Below, in pieces: positions 4,802-8,304 of a stretch of DNA of 8,304 nt. This DNA is from an uncultured Lachnospiraceae bacterium (lineage in GTDB: Bacteria > Bacillota > Clostridia > Lachnospirales > Lachnospiraceae). The notes beneath the pieces are model-generated. The model saw only the letters and a program-made list of their open reading frames with translations. It did not search any database and was not told the origin of the DNA. A program made the position numbers and the translations under genes. Location of the stretch: positions 1-8,304 of the forward strand of contig CADBTG010000050.1 in assembly GCA_902797475.1 (NCBI GenBank). Direction: 5' to 3'. The stretch's first letter is position 1. Each line of letters opens with the position of its first letter.

Positions 4802-6337
4802 TTAATCTTCTTTCGAAAGAAGCTCAACCCCCTGATCAAATACTTCTTCTACTTCCTTCTCAGGGGCCTTCGTCAGCTTTGTCACGATGACACAGACAAT
4901 CAGACCTACCAGGAAGCCGGGGATGATTTCGTACAGTTCGCCGAGGTTTCCGGTGATGATGGCATCTTCCTTCGTAAGAATCATATTACCTCTTGCAATG
5001 ACATAGGCGATATCGGTTACAAAGCCTGCGATGATACCGCTGATGGCGCCCGCATAGTTCAGACGCTTCCAGTAAAGCGAAAGCAGAATGACCGGACCGA
5101 AGGCGGCGCCGAAAGCACCCCAGGCATTCTCAACGAGGTCCATGATGCTCTTATTGCCGAGCCATGCGATGAAAAATGCGACGACACAGATTACGGCTAC
5201 TACAATACGGCCGGCCCACATAACTTCGCGGTCGCTTGCATTCTTTCTTGCCGGCTTATAAATGTCACTTGAGAAAGCCGAGCTGCTGGCAAGCAGCTGC
5301 GAGTCGGCAGTACTCATGGATGCTGCAAGAATTGCGGAAAGCAGCACACCTGCGATGACAACCGGGAATACGCTGCGGACAACATGGATGAATACGGTGC
5401 TGGTCTTGCCGGAGATTACAAGCTCATCGCCGAGATACTGTCTTGCAACAATGCCGACAACAGTAGCCGTGGCAAGAATCAGGAACGTCCAGAGGATACC
5501 GATCTTCTGGGAACGCTTCATCTCCTTTTCGGACTTAACGGACATGTAGCGGACAAGAATGTGCGGCATGCCGAAGTATCCGAGGCCCCAGCCGAGACCG
5601 CTCAGAATCGTAACGATGGCGGCGGCATCAAGCTTACCGGAACTCAGCAGGTTATAGTGATATTCGCCGAGATTGGTTGCCGGAGCAACGAAATCGGCAC
5701 CCTTCATAACCGCTACGGCGGCAATCGGGGCAATCATCAGGGCTGCAAGCATCAACAGACCCTGGAAGAAGTCAGTCCAACAAACGGCGTTGAAGCCGCC
5801 GAGGAACGTATATGCAACAATGATGATGGCAGCTGCTGCCATAGCCGTCGTGCGTCCGCCGTCATCCAGCTTGAATACAGTCTGGAACAGGTCGCCGCAT
5901 GCGGAAATGCTGGAAGCGGAATAGATGCAGTAAACGATGATGAATACGAACGCGCATACAACCTGCAGTGCAACGTTTTTGCTCAGGAAACGGTTGTTTA
6001 AGTACTGCGGGATTGTGATGGAGTCCTTCGCCGCAATGGAGAAGGTGCGGAGTCTCGGAGCCACGAAAACCCAGGCCAGCACCGTTCCGATTAAGAGCCC
6101 GATGCTGATCCAGCTCTTACTCAGTCCGGATGCGTAGATTGCGCCCGGCAGGCCCATCAAAACCCATGCGCTCATGTCCGATGCACCGGCCGAAAGTGCC
6201 GCAACGGGACCGCTCATGCTTCGGCCGCCGAGGAAATAATCCTTCTCGCCGCCGGTCTTCGACTTCACGAAGAAGTACACGCCGATACCGATGACCAGCA
6301 CAAAGTAGACGACAAATGCCAATACTTCCCAGTTCAT
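4802..6337 (-). CDS. putP: Sodium/proline symporter PutP
   Basis: This 511-residue integral membrane transporter of the sodium:solute symporter (SSS) family takes up L-proline with Na+. The protein is strongly hydrophobic throughout, consistent with the family's 13 or so helices. Recognisable family signatures include FLGGRSM (Arg39, matching E. coli Arg40), SAGASDMSAWVLMGLPGA (Asp54 and Ser56, the Na+-site region), GLGWGLGYFGMPHILVRYM (247-265) and LAASMSTADSQLL with Ser342/Thr343, the second Na+-site pair. Length matches PutP, and the tail after the last helix is short and acidic. The ATG is preceded by GAGAGG at 7 nt. The gene lies 67 nt downstream of the protease gene, with no convincing promoter or terminator between them, so it may be read through from upstream or use a promoter I cannot see. 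A pantothenate or other SSS substrate is less likely given the PutP-specific motifs. Confidence 0.93.
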   Translation of the reverse strand: MNWEVLAFVVYFVLVIGIGVYFFVKSKTGGEKDYFLGGRSMSGPVAALSAGASDMSAWVLMGLPGAIYASGLSKSWISIGLLIGTVLAWVFVAPRLRTFSIAAKDSITIPQYLNNRFLSKNVALQVVCAFVFIIVYCIYSASSISACGDLFQTVFKLDDGGRTTAMAAAAIIIVAYTFLGGFNAVCWTDFFQGLLMLAALMIAPIAAVAVMKGADFVAPATNLGEYHYNLLSSGKLDAAAIVTILSGLGWGLGYFGMPHILVRYMSVKSEKEMKRSQKIGILWTFLILATATVVGIVARQYLGDELVISGKTSTVFIHVVRSVFPVVIAGVLLSAILAASMSTADSQLLASSSAFSSDIYKPARKNASDREVMWAGRIVVAVICVVAFFIAWLGNKSIMDLVENAWGAFGAAFGPVILLSLYWKRLNYAGAISGIIAGFVTDIAYVIARGNMILTKEDAIITGNLGELYEIIPGFLVGLIVCVIVTKLTKAPEKEVEEVFDQGVELLSKED

Positions 6338-6404
6338 AAAAATACCTCTCTTTATCTGATTTTTTAGGGCTCAAATTCACTTCGGAGTCATGTCCCCACG
6401 GCAA
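6338..6404 (-). other. putP upstream intergenic stretch
   Basis: These 67 bases between the protease stop codon and the putP ATG hold the putP ribosome site (GAGAGG, 6350-6345) and an A-rich tract. I found no hairpin with a U run and no -35/-10 pair near consensus spacing. Read-through from the helicase-protease transcript is therefore the simplest reading, although a weak promoter inside the protease gene cannot be excluded. Confidence 0.4.
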
Positions 6405-7943
6405 TCAATACCACTCTGCTCCGGTCAGATAATAGCATCCGTTCGGATACGGAAAATCCGTCGGAATGCTCACATATACATAATAGGTTCCGGGCTGAGC
6501 GATTCTGAAGGAAGCCATCATGAACTTTTCCTCCTGATTGAAATCGGAAATGCTCACTTCCGGTTTCCGCCCGACTGCCGTCTCGCTTACGGCATTCCCG
6601 TTTTTATCGAGAAGGCGGGCGGTAATCAGATAATCGTCATCCTCCCAATACGCCATCAGATATACATCCAATGTACCCGCACGCGTCATCTTCACGCGGA
6701 AAATGTCACCCGCATCCGTTTCCGGATCGAGATGTCCTGCCATCAGTTCCCCGTTCGTAAGCTCATTGGCCTTGTTCAGGGTATTATTCGGTTCCCACTC
6801 GATGGAGGCGGCATACTTATAAACAAGCTCACCCTCGTCACCGGTCTCGACGATCGTATACTGCGTCTCCGTTCCTTTGCCGGTAGCCTCTCCGAACTTT
6901 CTGATTTCGGTCGCAATCGAGCGGTCGATCTTCGCAAGCTCCTTAATGGAAACGGCAAAGTTCAGGTTCTGCCCGTCCGTATACTGGAATGTGTTGACGC
7001 CGATTACCTCGCCGTAACGGTTCACCAAAGGACCGCCGCTGTTACCCTTTGAAATCGGGGCCGTAATCTGAATGTATTCCACGTTATTGTCGACTCTCGA
7101 CGCCGTCGAAACGATTCCGTCAGAGAACGTTCCCGTAAGCCCGATGGAGCTTCCGATTGTATAAACGCTCTCACCGGTCTTCACATCGCCGTTAAACAAT
7201 TCTACCGGCACGGTCTCCCCGGCATCGGTCTTCACTACGCAAAGGTCGATATCCTTGCTGAAACCGTCAATCTGGGACACACGGAAACGCTTGTCATCGT
7301 AGGTGATGATTTCGGCCGAGCATGCCCCTTCCATAACATGGAAATTGGTCAGAACGGTGCCCTTATCATCGATGAAGAAGCCGGACCCGAGCCCGAGTCC
7401 CTGCCCGTTTCTGTCAAATGTGTGAATCTCCACCATGCTTGCCGAAAGCTTCTCGTAAATTCCGTCCGGCGTCAGCACGGTACGCTCCCACTTTGCCTTA
7501 AAGACGGTATCCTCTTCGACTTCGGAAAGCGCCGGCTCCCAGCCGAGAAACGTGTAGCCCGTCTTCTTCACTTCCGGTGCGACGGGCTTCTGTCCGACAG
7601 TCAGAGAAGTCTTCTCCGATCCGCTTACAAGTTCTCCGCCGTTTATGTCAAATGACACCGTAATGAGCTTCTTCCAACGGGCGCGGACAATCGTATCCGA
7701 AGTGATCTCGTCGAAGCGTCCGTCCCAGCCGTCAAAGACATATCCGTCCTTTTCAAGCGTCGGCGCTACGGCTGCCTCACCCTCTTCAATCTCCTGGTGA
7801 AGGCTTCCCGAAACTCTTCTGCCGCCGTCCATTTCAAAGCGCACCAAATAGGTTACGGGCTCCTTCTTCTTATCGGTCTTTCCGCATCCGACGGAAAGCA
7901 CCGTCAAAATCAACACCATCAGTAATGCTGTCTTTCTTTTCAT
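6405..7943 (-). CDS. HtrA-like trypsin-family serine protease lipoprotein with InlB repeats and PPC-like domain
   Basis: This 512-residue lipoprotein has a signal sequence ending in LSVGC, so Cys20 is the likely lipid-anchored residue, followed by a charged GKTDKKKEP spacer. Residues 32-90 and 94-152 are two Listeria-Bacteroides (InlB B/Flg_new) repeats with GYVFDGWDG and GYTFLGWEP cores and closing RARW and KAKW. Residues 160-345 form a trypsin-like domain: His202 in TNFHVMEG, Asp233 in DIDLCVVK (Asp231 is the alternative) and Ser302 in GNSGGPLVN, a complete triad. No PDZ domain follows, unlike classic HtrA/DegP. Instead residues 381-512 begin with EWEPNNTLNKANEL and contain GDIFRVKM and GTYYVYV, typical of bacterial pre-peptidase C-terminal (PPC) domains. 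It probably acts on the outer face of the membrane in protein quality control or processing; substrates are unknown. GGAGG lies 7 nt before the ATG, and the start overlaps the helicase stop by 4 nt (ATGA). Confidence 0.92.
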   Translation of the reverse strand: MKRKTALLMVLILTVLSVGCGKTDKKKEPVTYLVRFEMDGGRRVSGSLHQEIEEGEAAVAPTLEKDGYVFDGWDGRFDEITSDTIVRARWKKLITVSFDINGGELVSGSEKTSLTVGQKPVAPEVKKTGYTFLGWEPALSEVEEDTVFKAKWERTVLTPDGIYEKLSASMVEIHTFDRNGQGLGLGSGFFIDDKGTVLTNFHVMEGACSAEIITYDDKRFRVSQIDGFSKDIDLCVVKTDAGETVPVELFNGDVKTGESVYTIGSSIGLTGTFSDGIVSTASRVDNNVEYIQITAPISKGNSGGPLVNRYGEVIGVNTFQYTDGQNLNFAVSIKELAKIDRSIATEIRKFGEATGKGTETQYTIVETGDEGELVYKYAASIEWEPNNTLNKANELTNGELMAGHLDPETDAGDIFRVKMTRAGTLDVYLMAYWEDDDYLITARLLDKNGNAVSETAVGRKPEVSISDFNQEEKFMMASFRIAQPGTYYVYVSIPTDFPYPNGCYYLTGAEWY

Positions 7944-8304
7944 CCGTCATCCTCCGTCGTTTCGTCCGGATTCTTATCAATCCCGTATCTCTCGCGCTCA
8001 GCCGCAATGATTTCCTCTACTGCCGCTTCTCCGATTGCTCTCTCGCGGTCGATGTTTCCGACCACCGATTCATTGGCAAATGCCAGGAAGGTTTCCCTTT
8101 TCCCCGACAGAATATCCATAATCCGTTCGTCCACGGTTTTCGCCGAAAGAAGGCGGTGCACGACGACCTTCCGGCTCTGCCCCATCCGGTAAGCCCGGCC
8201 GATTGCCTGCTCCTCCATCGAGGGTTTTAACTGTGGCTCGCATATCATACTAACATTTGCTTCCTGAACATTCAATCCCACACCGCCGGCAACGATCTGA
8301 CAAA
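7940..8304 (-). CDS. Snf2/SWI2-family helicase, C-terminal end only
   Basis: The last 120 codons of a DEAD/H-type ATPase enter from the right edge. Motif V is seen as VAGGVGLNVQEA (about 8293-8258) and motif VI as QAIGRAYRMGQ (8209-8177), with the two arginines that contact ATP. The motif VI form GRA-x-R-x-GQ and the following VVVHRLLSAKTVDERI are typical of Snf2 helicases rather than of UvrB or RecQ. The end is a charged helical tail (AAERERYGIDK, then EETTEDDG). The N-terminal half and any SWIM or other zinc domain lie outside the window. Such proteins are ATP-driven double-stranded DNA translocases; bacterial examples have roles in transcription recycling, repair or defence, and nothing here decides between them. 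The stop codon TGA overlaps the ATG of the protease gene. Confidence 0.9.
   Translation of the reverse strand, partial: CQIVAGGVGLNVQEANVSMICEPQLKPSMEEQAIGRAYRMGQSRKVVVHRLLSAKTVDERIMDILSGKRETFLAFANESVVGNIDRERAIGEAAVEEIIAAERERYGIDKNPDETTEDDG

Noticed and set aside
4624..4890. 88-residue plus-strand reading frame starting before and running through the tRNA gene
   Set aside because: It is the tRNA-Leu and its terminator read as protein (MVELADTPDLGSG is the familiar false product of a Leu tRNA), with no ribosome site.
5384..6001. 205-residue plus-strand frame opposite putP
   Set aside because: PutP is unmistakable on the other strand, and this frame has no ribosome site or recognisable motif.

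Overview
The window looks like chromosomal DNA from a member of the Bacillota, most likely class Clostridia and plausibly a Lachnospiraceae-type gut anaerobe. The grounds are strong purine-rich Shine-Dalgarno sites, a consensus sigma-A type promoter, a clostridial-style citrate synthase, a stand-alone PqqD-like protein, Listeria-Bacteroides (InlB/Flg_new) repeats, a Pro/Thr-rich anchored surface protein and a tRNA without an encoded CCA. No species call is justified. Every protein-coding gene lies on the minus strand; only a tRNA-Leu gene is on the plus strand.

Layout, in the direction of minus-strand transcription (right to left). (1) 8304-7940 is the C-terminal end of a Snf2/SWI2-family helicase. 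It overlaps by 4 nt (ATGA) the start of a lipoprotein serine protease (7943-6405) made of two InlB/Flg_new repeats, an HtrA-like trypsin domain and a PPC-like domain. (2) A sodium/proline symporter, putP (6337-4802), follows after 67 nt. It converges on the tRNA-Leu(UAG) gene (plus strand, 4648-4727), and both share one bidirectional intrinsic terminator (4751-4782). (3) From 4600 leftward a second transcription unit starts at a clear promoter (TTGAGT, 17 nt, TATAAT). It contains a PqqD-like small protein (4537-4271), citrate synthase (4237-2870), a large membrane-anchored modular surface protein (2829-934), a short membrane protein with a LiaF-like beta-repeat tail (941-477) and the start of another secreted protein (446 to beyond base 1).

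The right half is housekeeping-like: helicase, extracytoplasmic protease, proline uptake and a tRNA. The left half is less ordinary. A central-metabolism enzyme sits between an orphan PqqD-like protein and a group of exported proteins, with gaps of only 30-40 nt or overlaps, and no second promoter or terminator is evident. The large surface protein alternates three copies of a beta module with two copies of a module carrying a DxDxDG calcium-type loop, then a Pro/Thr stalk, a membrane segment and an acidic cytoplasmic tail. The final partial gene seems to carry a related module. This surface gene is visibly lower in GC than citrate synthase and putP. I see no CRISPR array, transposase, integrase or phage gene, and no stretch over 300 bases lacks a gene. 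No complete novel defence or biosynthetic system is visible; the best candidate for something undescribed is the left-hand surface-protein cluster.
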